64,000 nucleotides of DNA, from the NCBI RefSeq assembly GCF_006546655.1, contig NZ_VIAQ01000015.1:248001-312000 (forward strand). Reading direction: 5' to 3'. Of this stretch, positions 44,596 to 54,167 are shown one piece after another (the first letter of the stretch is position 1; every line of letters begins with the position of its first letter). The notes beneath the pieces were generated by a model that saw only the letters and a list, made by a program, of their open reading frames with translations, was not told the DNA's origin and made no database searches. The position numbers and the translations under genes are program-made. This stretch comes from Methanolobus vulcani (lineage in GTDB: Archaea; Halobacteriota; Methanosarcinia; Methanosarcinales; Methanosarcinaceae).

Positions 44596-45372
44596 TTAGC
44601 CAATGTATCTCAGGTCTTCATCTTTTACGGTGCTCATTTCTGGCATGCCTTTCTGTTGCTGCTCAACTTCCTTAAGCCTTGCAACTATCTTTTCCATTTC
44701 CTTGGCACGCTCTTCAAGTGGACCAACATCGATGTCAATGTCAAATATCTTGCATATTACTTTGAGAAGTGACTGCGCACTCTTCGGATCTACAAGGTAA
44801 CCTGAAGTAAGCCCCATAAGACAAGCAGCATCTATTTTCTTAAACTTGCTAAGCCCTAACAGAAGGCCGGATGCTCCTACGATTCCTCCTCCGGGCTCGT
44901 TCTCCTTAAAGTTGACTCCGTATTCTTTAAGTTCGTCAATAAGTTCAATATTATTGACTGCTCCGAGTACTTCGTCAGTATGGGTAAGTTGTCCTGTAGG
45001 GAATCCTCCAAGAGTGTATATTCTCTTTATTCCGAATTCCATTGCAAGTTCAAGGTAAAGTGTACAAAGTTTGTAATGACCTTCAGTTGAAGAACTCTGA
45101 TGGTCTCCAATTAATGCAACAATGTCGTGTTTTTCCGTGTGGCAAACAAACATCTCGTTATTCACAAGCTGAATTTCACTGTTCTCATCAACAAGAACCT
45201 GCGGTGGAAAATGATGGGAATATATTTCCAGAAGTTTCTCTGCTTCAAGCTCTTCTACCAGATGTTCAGCAACAAGTTTTCCGACGTGTCCTACTCCCGG
45301 CAGTCCTACTATTAGCACCGGATTGTTAAGCTCCACATCTTCTTTTATGTTTATTACTTCTATTTCCTTCAC
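44596..45372 (-). CDS. PAC2-family proteasome assembly chaperone
   Basis: 258 residues: NPVLIVGLPGVGHVGKLVAE at the start and TLGGFPTGQLTHTDEVLGAV, then GASGLLLG are family signatures. Archaeal members (PbaA/PbaB) chaperone proteasome-like complexes. A coiled-coil tail (GPLEERAKEMEKIVARLKEV) ends the protein. GTG start overlaps the Nop10 stop (GTGA), so the two are coupled. Confidence 0.88.
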   Translation of the reverse strand: MKEIEVINIKEDVELNNPVLIVGLPGVGHVGKLVAEHLVEELEAEKLLEIYSHHFPPQVLVDENSEIQLVNNEMFVCHTEKHDIVALIGDHQSSSTEGHYKLCTLYLELAMEFGIKRIYTLGGFPTGQLTHTDEVLGAVNNIELIDELKEYGVNFKENEPGGGIVGASGLLLGLSKFKKIDAACLMGLTSGYLVDPKSAQSLLKVICKIFDIDIDVGPLEERAKEMEKIVARLKEVEQQQKGMPEMSTVKDEDLRYIG

Positions 45373-45533
45373 AGGTTACCCTCCCTTCTTGCTATCCTGC
45401 GATATTTGCCATAAGGATCCAGTGGGGAAAATCTTGCAGGTTGTGGCCTGAATGTATCTGATCCACATTTCGGGCAGACTGCTTCCAAAGTATATCTGCC
45501 GCAATTCCTGCATTTGAAGATCTTCTGTCCCAA
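45369..45533 (-). CDS. nop10: Nop10, H/ACA RNP subunit
   Basis: 54 residues, too short to be noticed by length alone: GQKIFKCRNCGRYTLEAVCP, then CGSDTFRPQPARFSPLDPY and KYRRIARRE are the complete Nop10 sequence with its four zinc-binding cysteines. It is part of the pseudouridine-guide complex. TTG start at 45533 six bases after the aIF2-alpha stop; stop overlaps the PAC2 start. The aIF2a-nop10-PAC2 order is conserved in archaea. Confidence 0.95.
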   Translation of the reverse strand: MGQKIFKCRNCGRYTLEAVCPKCGSDTFRPQPARFSPLDPYGKYRRIARREGNL

Positions 45534-45539
45534 AGGGTC

Positions 45540-46337
45540 TCACGCCTTAACGGTGTCGTTATGCCTGTGGAATTCGCCTTTTCCACCAAGCTTTTCAATA
45601 GTATCAATAGCTGCTGTTGAGGACTTTTTAAGCACGGATTCAGCTTTCTTGTAGTCAGGAGCAATTACCTTGATTCTGTATCTTGGTGCACCGGTATAAC
45701 TGATGTCTACTTTAACTCCTTCTTCCTCTATTTCGTTCCCTGCTTCAAGAGCCATTTTTATGATCTCTATTCCGTCAGGCAGGTAACAATTGAGGTCTAT
45801 GTATCCGGCAATGTCTACAAATGGCAGTTTTATATTGCTCTGAGCAACCTTTACAATGCTTGTGACAATCTTTTTCTTCATTTTTACATCGTTAAAAGCG
45901 TCTTCACCACTCATGGCTGCTTCTTCGAATGCAGAATAAAGACTGCCAAAACTGTCCAGCAATTTTGGTTTGATCTTGTCGATTTCATCCTTGCTGGTTC
46001 CGGTTTCCTCTGATACGAACTGAAGCCACTTGAATGCTTTCTGTTCGTTCTTCCAGTCCTGTATCTTTGCACGTTTCTGGTGCTCGTTGACATCTTTAAG
46101 GGACAGGTCGATGTGGCGACGTGAGGGGTCCACATTCAGAACTTTGCAGACTACCTTCTGCCCTTCGCGCACGTGGTCCCTTACGTATTTGACCCATCCG
46201 GCCTTAATCTCCGATATGTGGATAAAACCTTCTTTTCCATCGAATTCTTCAAGGGTTGTGTATGCACCGAAGTCAGTAACATTCTTTACGGTACAGACAA
46301 CAAAGTCCCCACTTTCAGGCCAGTTGTTATCATCCAT
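45540..46337 (-). CDS. eif2a: Translation initiation factor aIF2 subunit alpha
   Basis: 265 residues: S1 domain (residues 10-82; GDFVVCTVKNVTDFGAYTTL, EGFIHISEI), helical middle domain and alpha/beta C-terminal domain (GAPRYRIKVIAPDYKKAESV). The S1 loop aligns with eIF2-alpha. With aIF2 beta and gamma it delivers Met-tRNAi. Operon position after S27e is classic. Confidence 0.97.
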   Translation of the reverse strand: MDDNNWPESGDFVVCTVKNVTDFGAYTTLEEFDGKEGFIHISEIKAGWVKYVRDHVREGQKVVCKVLNVDPSRRHIDLSLKDVNEHQKRAKIQDWKNEQKAFKWLQFVSEETGTSKDEIDKIKPKLLDSFGSLYSAFEEAAMSGEDAFNDVKMKKKIVTSIVKVAQSNIKLPFVDIAGYIDLNCYLPDGIEIIKMALEAGNEIEEEGVKVDISYTGAPRYRIKVIAPDYKKAESVLKKSSTAAIDTIEKLGGKGEFHRHNDTVKA

Positions 46338-46353
46338 TATAAATCACTTTGAT

Positions 46354-46817
<464 letters not shown>

Positions 46818-46844
46818 TATCTTCACCTAAATATGTTATTAATT

Positions 46845-47543
46845 TTACAGGATTATTTGTGCCACGTTGCGTTTGATCAATCCCTTTGCATTCAGGGTAG
46901 GTAAAACGACAACATCTTCGGCATGTAATGTGTAATTGCGATTATCCATAGCCTTGAAAGTAGGCAGGTCCTCCAGTATTCGCACAACAACGAATTCTTT
47001 ATTTATATTACTTTTGCCTATTTCATCTTTATTGCCGGTCTCAGATGGCATGTCCGCATTCATATGTTCAGGAACATCGGCATCGTCAGCATTTGCTACT
47101 TTCCCGGTAGCATCAACTTTATTATTTTGTGCTGTATCCTTTTTATTCTTTCTTCCTGCCGCCTGCGGATCGAGGATAGGTACCAGTAACTCGGCACGAG
47201 CGGAATTAATTGCTGTAAGCACTGCATCGTATACTTTTTTCTCTTCAGGCAGTAATTTGCTCATATCCTGGGAAGGTGGCATGCTGGAAAATGCGTTAGT
47301 TCTTGCATAGTCTATTATCTTACGTATGCGACGCATGAATACTATTTCAATATCGGTAATTGCACTCTGCAATTCGTTATCAAGCATCTTAGACTCAACT
47401 GAGCGAGGATTATCTATTTTGGATAGTTCTTCTTCCAGCTCCTTGAGATATTTCTCAACATCTTTGTAGAAACCCGGATGTAACGATTTGAGTGTAGAAC
47501 TACCCTCTTCCCTTAGTACGGTCTTAAGCTCATTACCGTCCAT
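46845..47543 (-). CDS. GINS complex subunit (GINS51/Sld5-Psf1-like)
   Basis: 232 residues from ATG 47543 (MDGNELKTVLREEGSS), which overlaps the priS end by 11 bp; a start further upstream at 47582 is less likely. Helical A domain (to about 125), an acidic low-complexity linker (about 125-180), and a C-terminal B domain (EFVVVRILEDLPTFKAMD, VVLPTLNAKGLIKR). A-then-B order is that of GINS51. GINS bridges MCM helicase and primase. Its place next to priS is conserved in archaea. Confidence 0.88.
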   Translation of the reverse strand: MDGNELKTVLREEGSSTLKSLHPGFYKDVEKYLKELEEELSKIDNPRSVESKMLDNELQSAITDIEIVFMRRIRKIIDYARTNAFSSMPPSQDMSKLLPEEKKVYDAVLTAINSARAELLVPILDPQAAGRKNKKDTAQNNKVDATGKVANADDADVPEHMNADMPSETGNKDEIGKSNINKEFVVVRILEDLPTFKAMDNRNYTLHAEDVVVLPTLNAKGLIKRNVAQIIL

Positions 47544-48732
47544 ATTCTGCAACACCTCTGCACATAAGGTATATTGCGGCATATTCAGGAACTTCCTGTA
47601 TGCCTTCCTCGACCATGAGGTCCTTCCCTTTCATCTGCACAGCAAACGGTTTTATTACTTTTATTTTTACCGACTTGTCCCCAAAGACAACTGCATCATT
47701 CAAAGGTTCAAAAGTTTCAAGTTCATCAATCGAAAGGGCTGTAACTTTCATCCCTGACTTGCCGTGAAGTGAGCCAGGAAGCCTGATAAGTCTCTTAATA
47801 TCCGCAGTGACAGGTTCATCAACACAGGCTGCCATCTGTTCAACGCCCTGATTGACAATGGTCATAAGAATATCTTTTTTGATGCCTCCAAGAGCATCCA
47901 TTTTTCCTTTCTTCAAAGCAGCAACCCTTGATTCATCCTTAAAAGTATCCACAAGTTTTTCTGCTGTGGTTTTTCCAATTCCTTTGAATCCGCTTAGTAT
48001 CTTTACTGCATCTTCATCTTTTGCAATTGAACTAAGATATGATATTAGATAGCGGTTGATCCGTCCACCCCAACCCCCTTCATCTTCGGAAGGAAAAACT
48101 GACATCTTGGCAGATTCTGCTCCGGCATCACCGGAAATATCCTTCTTGGAAAATATCTTTTCAAGATTCAGTCCCTTTGAACTGACATAGTCAACGATTT
48201 CCCTTCTCTCCGCACTTCCCAGTGATAGTACAGACTCTTCACTAATGTGGAAGTGATAACCTCTGCCTCCTGAGAACACAGCATGCACCTGTTCTTCTCT
48301 GAACCCGAAATCATCCATCAGGAACTCCAGAAGTTTGAGTGTTTCCCTTTTTCCTTTCTCAAGCATATCAGCGTAGGAATTTATTCCTCCGGGCAGGTGG
48401 TCAGAATCAATATCAAAAATAAGGTCGGCTTTAAGCCAGTTCTTTTCCTTCATTTTAGGAGCGCCTGGATATTCGTAGTATGCAACAGAATAATAAGCAT
48501 GTGCAGGTCCGATTCCTCGTAAGTAATCATGAAGCTCTCCCTCGGAACCAAATGCACGGTGTCTTTTCATGAAAGTATCCTGTCCGCTGGTAAACTCAAT
48601 GAACCCCCATTCTCTTGAAGTGAAATCTGGTGGTAACTTTATGTCTGCTGTAGAATAATAGTTCTGGAATGCAGATACCACGAACTGTCTTGTCCTTTCA
48701 TCCATCTTATGCCTGTAGCTCCTATTTTGCAA
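47533..48732 (-). CDS. priS: DNA primase small catalytic subunit PriS
   Basis: 399 residues. The metal triad DLIFDIDSDH (around residue 105) and SGGRGYHFHI active-site loop are intact. It synthesises primers with PriL, which is not in the window. First gene of the leftward replication/translation operon; divergent from rqcH with a 71-bp gap holding both promoters. Confidence 0.97.
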   Translation of the reverse strand: MQNRSYRHKMDERTRQFVVSAFQNYYSTADIKLPPDFTSREWGFIEFTSGQDTFMKRHRAFGSEGELHDYLRGIGPAHAYYSVAYYEYPGAPKMKEKNWLKADLIFDIDSDHLPGGINSYADMLEKGKRETLKLLEFLMDDFGFREEQVHAVFSGGRGYHFHISEESVLSLGSAERREIVDYVSSKGLNLEKIFSKKDISGDAGAESAKMSVFPSEDEGGWGGRINRYLISYLSSIAKDEDAVKILSGFKGIGKTTAEKLVDTFKDESRVAALKKGKMDALGGIKKDILMTIVNQGVEQMAACVDEPVTADIKRLIRLPGSLHGKSGMKVTALSIDELETFEPLNDAVVFGDKSVKIKVIKPFAVQMKGKDLMVEEGIQEVPEYAAIYLMCRGVAEYGR

Positions 48733-48803
48733 TCGTGCTTTGATATTACATCTGCTTTATGCGTCATAAACCTTATAGTCACCGTCTACATTATAGTCCA
48801 CGC

Positions 48804-50795
48804 ATGAAGAAGGAAATGACGAGTGCTGATGTAGCTGCCCTTGCCCTTGAGCTAAGCTCCGGTGAGACATCTATAATAGATGCTAAGATAGCTAAGATTT
48901 ACCAGCCTGCACCCGACGAGATAAGGATAAATCTCTTTGTCTATGAAAAAGGCAGGGATAACCTTGTGATCGAGGCAGGGAAACGTGCTCATATGAGCCA
49001 GTATATTCGTCCAAGTCCCAAGATTCCACAGTCATTCCCCATGATGCTAAGAAAACACATCATGGCAGGCCGCATTACTTTTGTCAAACAGTATGACTTT
49101 GACAGGATACTTGAGATCGGTGTTGTACGTGGTGGTGTGGAAACTGTTCTTGTTGTGGAATTGTTCTCCCCGGGAAACATTGTCCTTCTTGATTCCGAGA
49201 GAAAGATCATCCTTCCGATGAAGCCTGTAACCTTCAAGGGAAGAAGAATACGCAGTGGAGAAGTTTATCAGTATCCGGAGGCTCAGATTAGTCCGGTAGA
49301 TGCCACCGCAAACGATCTTGAAAATGTATTTGCAGCATCAGATGCAGATGTTGTGAGGACTATCGCTACAAGATTCAACCTTGGTGGGGTGCTTGCAGAA
49401 GAAGTATGCGCAAGGTCAGGTGTGAACAAGTCAGAACCAGCAAAAGAAATAGGTTCCGATGGAATTCAGGCAATCATTTCTGCTCTTCAGGATTTGTTTA
49501 AACCACTATTGTCAGGCGACCTTAAACCCTGTCTTGTGAAAAAAGAGGACAAGGGTGAGTTAAAGCCATTAGATGTGCTTCCGCTCGAACTGTCCATATA
49601 CAAGGACTTCGAGAAAGAATCATTCCCTACATTTAATGCTGCTCTTGATGGGTTCTTTGGAAAAGCTGCCGCAGAATCAGTGCAGGAAGCGGTAACGGCT
49701 GTCAAGAAAGAGAAGGTTGACGTATTTGCCCGCCGTCTGCAAAAGCAGGAAGCTGCCATTGAAAAGTTTGGGAAGGATGCAGACAAACAAACCCGCATTG
49801 CAGAAGTCATCTATGCAAACTATGTTGAGATCGAAGAGGTCATTAATGTCCTTAAACATGCTCGTGATAAGGGTTATTCATGGGATGAGATCAAATCCAT
49901 TGTTAAAAAGGCAAAAGATACTGTCCCTGCTGCAAAATGGATTGAGAATATTAATTCGGCAGAAGGGAATATTGTTCTGAACCTTGACGGCACAAGGGCT
50001 ACTATAGATATTAAACTTACAATTCCTCAGAATGCACAGGTCTATTATGATAAGGCCAAGAAGCTCACCAAAAAGAAAGATGGTGCCCTCAAAGCCATAG
50101 AAGATACTAAACTTGCCATGCAGAAACGTGAAAAGAAAGTTTCTAATAAACGCAAGGTCAGCAACAAGAAGTACTGGTATGAGCGTTTCAGATGGTTCAT
50201 GTCCTCTGACGGTTTCCTCGTAGTAGCAGGAAGGGACGCTGACAGCAATGAGGAAATCGTTAAAAAATACATGGAAAAGCGTGATATCGTATTTCACACT
50301 CAGACTCCTGGAGCTCCGATTACAGTTATCAAGACAATGGGCAAGGATGTGCCTGAAACAACTTTACAGGAGACTGCACAATTTGTGGTTTCTTATTCAA
50401 GTGTATGGAAATCAGGCCAGTTCAGCGGTGATTGTTACTGGATAAAACCTGAACAGGTTTCCAAGACACCGGAAACCGGAGAGTATCTTAAGAAAGGTTC
50501 CTTTGTAATACGTGGTGAAAGGAACTATTTCAGAGACGTTCAGGTTGCAGCCGCTGTTGGCCTTGAACTCGAAGGAAGCACAAGGGTTATTGGCGGTCCG
50601 ACCTCTGCTGTCCGCAAACATGGTCAGCATGTGGTGGAAGTTATTCCTGGTAAGTATAATCAGAACGACATTGCCAAAAAAATATATAAGGTATATGTAG
50701 AGAAATTGAAAGAGCCGAATTTCGTCAAGCAGATAGCTTCACCTGACAAGATAGCAATGATGCTTCCACCGGGTGAATCTGATATTAAGGTATGA
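48804..50795 (+). CDS. rqcH: RqcH (NEMF/Tae2 family) ribosome quality control factor
   Basis: 663 residues from ATG 48804 (MKKEMTSADVAAL); ATG 48759 is possible but atypical. N-terminal NFACT-N domain, helix-hairpin-helix-like middle, coiled coil (about 335-440) and C-terminal NFACT-R (KYWYERFRWFMSSDGFLVVA, GRDADSNEEIVKKYM). It binds split large subunits with stalled peptidyl-tRNA. Next to pelota (16 bp gap), so two ribosome-rescue pathways share an operon. Apparent leaderless start. Confidence 0.93.
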   Translation: MKKEMTSADVAALALELSSGETSIIDAKIAKIYQPAPDEIRINLFVYEKGRDNLVIEAGKRAHMSQYIRPSPKIPQSFPMMLRKHIMAGRITFVKQYDFDRILEIGVVRGGVETVLVVELFSPGNIVLLDSERKIILPMKPVTFKGRRIRSGEVYQYPEAQISPVDATANDLENVFAASDADVVRTIATRFNLGGVLAEEVCARSGVNKSEPAKEIGSDGIQAIISALQDLFKPLLSGDLKPCLVKKEDKGELKPLDVLPLELSIYKDFEKESFPTFNAALDGFFGKAAAESVQEAVTAVKKEKVDVFARRLQKQEAAIEKFGKDADKQTRIAEVIYANYVEIEEVINVLKHARDKGYSWDEIKSIVKKAKDTVPAAKWIENINSAEGNIVLNLDGTRATIDIKLTIPQNAQVYYDKAKKLTKKKDGALKAIEDTKLAMQKREKKVSNKRKVSNKKYWYERFRWFMSSDGFLVVAGRDADSNEEIVKKYMEKRDIVFHTQTPGAPITVIKTMGKDVPETTLQETAQFVVSYSSVWKSGQFSGDCYWIKPEQVSKTPETGEYLKKGSFVIRGERNYFRDVQVAAAVGLELEGSTRVIGGPTSAVRKHGQHVVEVIPGKYNQNDIAKKIYKVYVEKLKEPNFVKQIASPDKIAMMLPPGESDIKV

Positions 50796-50811
50796 ATTTT
50801 AAGGTGTAAAT

Positions 50812-51855
50812 ATGCGGGTCGTAAAGAGAAATCTGAAAGGCAGAGAAGGTGAAATTAAAATCGTTCCTGAAACACTGGATGATCTCTGGCACCTCAAGTA
50901 TATTATAGAGAAAGGTGACCTCATATTCGCCCTTACTAAAAGAAAGGCAGATACTTCTGCCGATAAGCTCCGCCCTGAAAAGGTCGAGAAGAAAACAGTA
51001 AGACTGGGTATCCGTGTGGAAGAAATAGAATTCCATAAATTTTCAAATCGTCTGAGAATTCATGGCCTTATTGAGCAGGGAATGGATGCAGGTCATTATC
51101 ATACTTTTAATGTTGAGGAAGGGGTTGACCTTTCAATAATCAAAAACTGGAAAAAGGACCAGATAGAGCGTATTGATGAGGCTGAAGCTTCTTCCAAGCG
51201 ACCAAAAGTTGTCATTCTTGCTATTGAAGAAGGGGATGCGGATATTGGTCTTGTACGTCATTACGGAATTGAATTATATTCCCACATAAGCCAGTCTTCA
51301 GGGAAAAGGAGTGAAGGTACTCTTAGAGAGGTTTTCTTCCATGAGATAATCGATCAGTTATTGCATGCAGCATCGGAGTCAGAAGCTGTAGTTGTTGCAG
51401 GGCCTGGATTCATAAAAGACGATTTCATGAAGTACCTGAAATATAAAGAAGCAGAGTTTTCTTCCCGTGTTGTTACAGAGGATACTTCTTCCATCGGAAT
51501 ATCCGGTTTCCAGGAAGTACTGAAGCGTGGAGCGGTGGACAGGATCATGGAGGAGTCCCGCATTGCCCGCGAGTCCCGCTTAATGGATGATCTCTTAAAA
51601 GAGATTTCCATGGATGGCAAGTTTGCCTACGGATTAGATGAAGTAAAGCTGGCTCTGGATTACGGCTCTATTGATACACTTCTGGTTGCAGATGAGATGC
51701 TGAGGATGGAACGTGAAAAAGGAGATATTGATTCCTTTTTGCAAGCGGTAGAGCACTCTCAGGGCAAAATTGTTGTTTTCAGCACAATATTTGAACCCGG
51801 CCAGAAGTTGCTTGCACTAGGTGGAATCGCTGCCTTGTTGCGTTTCAAAATTTGA
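50812..51855 (+). CDS. pelA: Pelota (aPelota), no-go decay factor
   Basis: 347 residues with all three eRF1-like domains: domain 1 (ETLDDLWHLKYIIEKGDLIF), domain 2 (VVILAIEEGDADIGLVRHYG), domain 3 (LVADEMLRMEREKGDIDSFL; GIAALLRFKI at the end). It lacks the GGQ loop, as expected. It splits stalled ribosomes with ABCE1 or aEF1-alpha. Second gene of the rqcH operon. Confidence 0.96.
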   Translation: MRVVKRNLKGREGEIKIVPETLDDLWHLKYIIEKGDLIFALTKRKADTSADKLRPEKVEKKTVRLGIRVEEIEFHKFSNRLRIHGLIEQGMDAGHYHTFNVEEGVDLSIIKNWKKDQIERIDEAEASSKRPKVVILAIEEGDADIGLVRHYGIELYSHISQSSGKRSEGTLREVFFHEIIDQLLHAASESEAVVVAGPGFIKDDFMKYLKYKEAEFSSRVVTEDTSSIGISGFQEVLKRGAVDRIMEESRIARESRLMDDLLKEISMDGKFAYGLDEVKLALDYGSIDTLLVADEMLRMEREKGDIDSFLQAVEHSQGKIVVFSTIFEPGQKLLALGGIAALLRFKI

Positions 51856-52202
51856 TTATTCTTTTTTCATATTGGTTTACTTGTCAAAAACCTTATTATA
51901 CGCTCTGTCAATTATTTAAGCTTTTCCCATCGGTGTTGTGTGTTATGTGCATTGTATGCAAAGAGGCAACACTTATTAATTTTATCTCTCGTATTTTATA
52001 TTTATGGCAAGTTTTGTAGGTTTTTTTTAGTGTTTTAAAGTAAAAAAGAGCCAAATATATTTTTATATTATTTTTAAAGCCTTTATATCTCTTTGTTCTC
52101 AAAAAAAAGCTAAAATCAAGACTATTCAATATTGTCATAATCAAAAATGATATATACTTCTATTTTAAAGTCCTTATCTGGAGGTGAAATAGGTAACACT
52201 TG
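51856..52202. other. AT-rich leader/intergenic region
   Basis: Very AT-rich with a long T/A stretch (52018-52110). No gene supported. It probably holds the pelota terminator and the promoter of the 52203 small frame and transporter. GGAGGTGAAATAGG (52181-52194) resembles a ribosome site ahead of the small frame. Confidence 0.5.
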
Positions 52203-52298
52203 ATGGAGGTAGCAAGCAGTTACGTGGAGGTAGCAAGCAGCTATGTGGAGGTAGCAAGCAGTTACGTATTACAAGAATTGATGGAAACGAATTTCTGA
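52203..52298 (+). CDS. Possible leader peptide made of EVASSYV repeats (31 aa)
   Basis: ATG at 52203 opens a 31-codon frame: the heptapeptide EVASSYV three times, then LQELMETNF and TGA. The three DNA units differ only at synonymous positions (AGT/AGC Ser, TAC/TAT Tyr), which suggests the peptide matters. It ends 88 bp before the transporter gene. It may be a regulatory leader or simply an expanded ribosome-site repeat. Confidence 0.4.
   Translation: MEVASSYVEVASSYVEVASSYVLQELMETNF
52204..52266 (+). repeat. 21-bp tandem repeat, three units
   Basis: TGGAGGTAGCAAGCAGTTACG at 52204-52224, a two-base variant at 52225-52245, and an exact copy at 52246-52266. Each unit carries GGAGGT, complementary to the 16S 3' end. 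Confidence 0.95.
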
Positions 52299-52386
52299 CG
52301 TTTTATTTTATGGTCAGTATAAACAATTATGCAAATTTGAATATTAATAATATTTATCCAATTTTATCTTAGGGAAGTGATAAACT

Positions 52387-52959
52387 ATGGAAGGAGAAAT
52401 TACAGTTAAAGATTTGTCTGCAGCAAGTCCGGCAGCAGTAGGTTTCTACGGTCTTGGTTTTGCAGCAACATTTGCAGGATTATTGAACTCTGGCATGTTC
52501 TCAGATGCCGCTATGGTTATTGCAATGGCAATAACTCTTGGTGGTGTCGCAGAAGTATTGGCAGGATGGCAGCTCTGGCAGAAAGGTGACACCTTTGCTG
52601 CAACAGCATTCACAATATTTGGTCTTTGGTGGTTTGCATTTTCATACATCAATCTTGCACCAGCAGGACTTTGGGGTGCACCATTAGATGCAGCAAGTGC
52701 CTCATCAATGGGATTCTTTACACTCGTATGGGGTCTCATCGCAACATCACTCACAGTTGCCACACTCAAGATCGGTGTGAAGATGATTACCGTGGTCTTT
52801 GTAGTGCTTGACCTCACATTCTTCAGTCTTGCACTTGTATTCTTCGGAATGCTACCACTGCCAATTGCAGGTATCATTACTCTGATTACAGGTATTGCAG
52901 CACTTTATCTTGCAACTGCACTTGTATATGACTCAGTTGGAATAAAGTTGCCAATTTAA
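52387..52959 (+). CDS. Acetate transporter family protein (GPR1/FUN34/YaaH, SatP-like)
   Basis: 190 residues with six membrane helices. ASPAAVGFYGLGFAATFAGL at the start is the family NPAPLGL-like opening, and TFAATAFTIFGLWWFAF is the conserved middle. Members carry acetate/succinate. In a methylotroph this may export acetate or take it up for biosynthesis. GGAAGTGAT precedes the ATG. Long leader with a repeat-coded small frame suggests post-transcriptional control. Confidence 0.88.
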   Translation: MEGEITVKDLSAASPAAVGFYGLGFAATFAGLLNSGMFSDAAMVIAMAITLGGVAEVLAGWQLWQKGDTFAATAFTIFGLWWFAFSYINLAPAGLWGAPLDAASASSMGFFTLVWGLIATSLTVATLKIGVKMITVVFVVLDLTFFSLALVFFGMLPLPIAGIITLITGIAALYLATALVYDSVGIKLPI

Positions 52960-52994
52960 GTGAGTTTGAGTAAGAATTACAAGACTTATGCAAA

Positions 52995-53032
52995 TGACTG
53001 GTAGCTTCTACCGGTCAACTCATTTCTTTTTT
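52995..53032 (+). terminator. Terminator after the acetate transporter
   Basis: Hairpin TGACTGGTA / TACCGGTCA (one mismatch) with a four-base loop, followed by T-rich sequence with six T. Confidence 0.75.
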
Positions 53033-53155
53033 ACTTATTTCTCTACTAATCTTTCAAATGCTACATTCGCTACTTTGAGATTAGATTGCCAAAAAATAAA
53101 TTATGAACAAAATTTATTATTTTTCTAATTTAAAATTAGATTTTCATTGTATTAA

Positions 53156-54028
53156 TCAACCAAGGCGCACAGCTCTTTCAGTTGATTCAATGTGCATCAG
53201 CTCTTTTCCATCCATATAAATGTGGATGACTCCACCTGATTGTGAGACTGTGATTGCAATTGATACGGTATCCCTTGTAATTGCCGCTGCAGAGACATGC
53301 CGACCACCAAGGCCTTTTTCAACATCGATATCTCTTGCGTCCACATCAAGATATCTTCCTGCAGCTTCGACCATGCCCTCTTCCGATATTACAAAAACAC
53401 CATCAAGCTGGGCAAACTCTTTCACAGATTCCCAGTTCTTTTTATCTATCAGGTTGCGATCTGAGTCTTCCTGGCCAGCATAGGGATTTAAGATCATCTG
53501 GTGTGAGCGCACCATGACCTCATCCACATCACCTACTATAAAAGCAGTACCTATCTGCTTACCTTCGCGGCCTGTGTTGGAGATATCAAAAGCAATTTTC
53601 AAAACAGCGCGCAGGACCTCTGAAGCAACTCTTTCTTCACATTCCTTCATTTTCTTCACAATAGCATTATCTTCAAGGTTATGGACTACAATAGCATACG
53701 AGTCCTTGCTTTCGATTATGCCTATTATGGTTCCTTCGCTGATCTCTTCCAGAATGAATTCAATTGCGGAGACATTTTCCACATGTTCTATCTTTCCGGC
53801 TGCTTGCTGGCCTATTTTATCAAGAATCTCTTTTGTTTTTTCTTCCTTTGTTTTGCTGCTTGCCACCAGGTGATCTATTATATTCTTTTGTTTGCTGCTT
53901 GCAAAATATACCGGTATGCTTGTCTCAGGCTTTTCAAAATTCGCGTCTCCTGATATTATTATAGCCGTTGATTTCAGCTCTTCTGCAAGCCTGACAGCAG
54001 TGTTGACAACTACCTGTGCACTGTCCAA
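53156..54028 (-). CDS. dacZ: Diadenylate cyclase DacZ
   Basis: 290 residues. N-terminal alpha/beta domain (pyruvate-kinase-like, to about 130) and C-terminal DAC domain with QLDGVFVISEEG (DGA site) and GLGGRHVSAAAITRDT (the RHR-equivalent). DacZ makes c-di-AMP, known from Haloferax and methanogens for osmotic control and potassium transport. Monocistronic, divergent from thpR. Confidence 0.93.
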   Translation of the reverse strand: MDSAQVVVNTAVRLAEELKSTAIIISGDANFEKPETSIPVYFASSKQKNIIDHLVASSKTKEEKTKEILDKIGQQAAGKIEHVENVSAIEFILEEISEGTIIGIIESKDSYAIVVHNLEDNAIVKKMKECEERVASEVLRAVLKIAFDISNTGREGKQIGTAFIVGDVDEVMVRSHQMILNPYAGQEDSDRNLIDKKNWESVKEFAQLDGVFVISEEGMVEAAGRYLDVDARDIDVEKGLGGRHVSAAAITRDTVSIAITVSQSGGVIHIYMDGKELMHIESTERAVRLG

Positions 54029-54167
54029 ATTATCCCCTCTGTTTTTGAATCAACAATAAAACTACTGAATCATAAGATATTATATATTCTCATTTTATAA
54101 ATAAAGCATGTTTAGCAGCGATATTAATTTATGTCCTCAGTATAAATGATAATTGGTGATATGTGTG

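Noticed and set aside
49878-50297. Antisense frame within rqcH
   Set aside because: Shadow of a strongly conserved coding region.
52204-52266. CRISPR array
   Set aside because: Units are directly tandem with no spacers.
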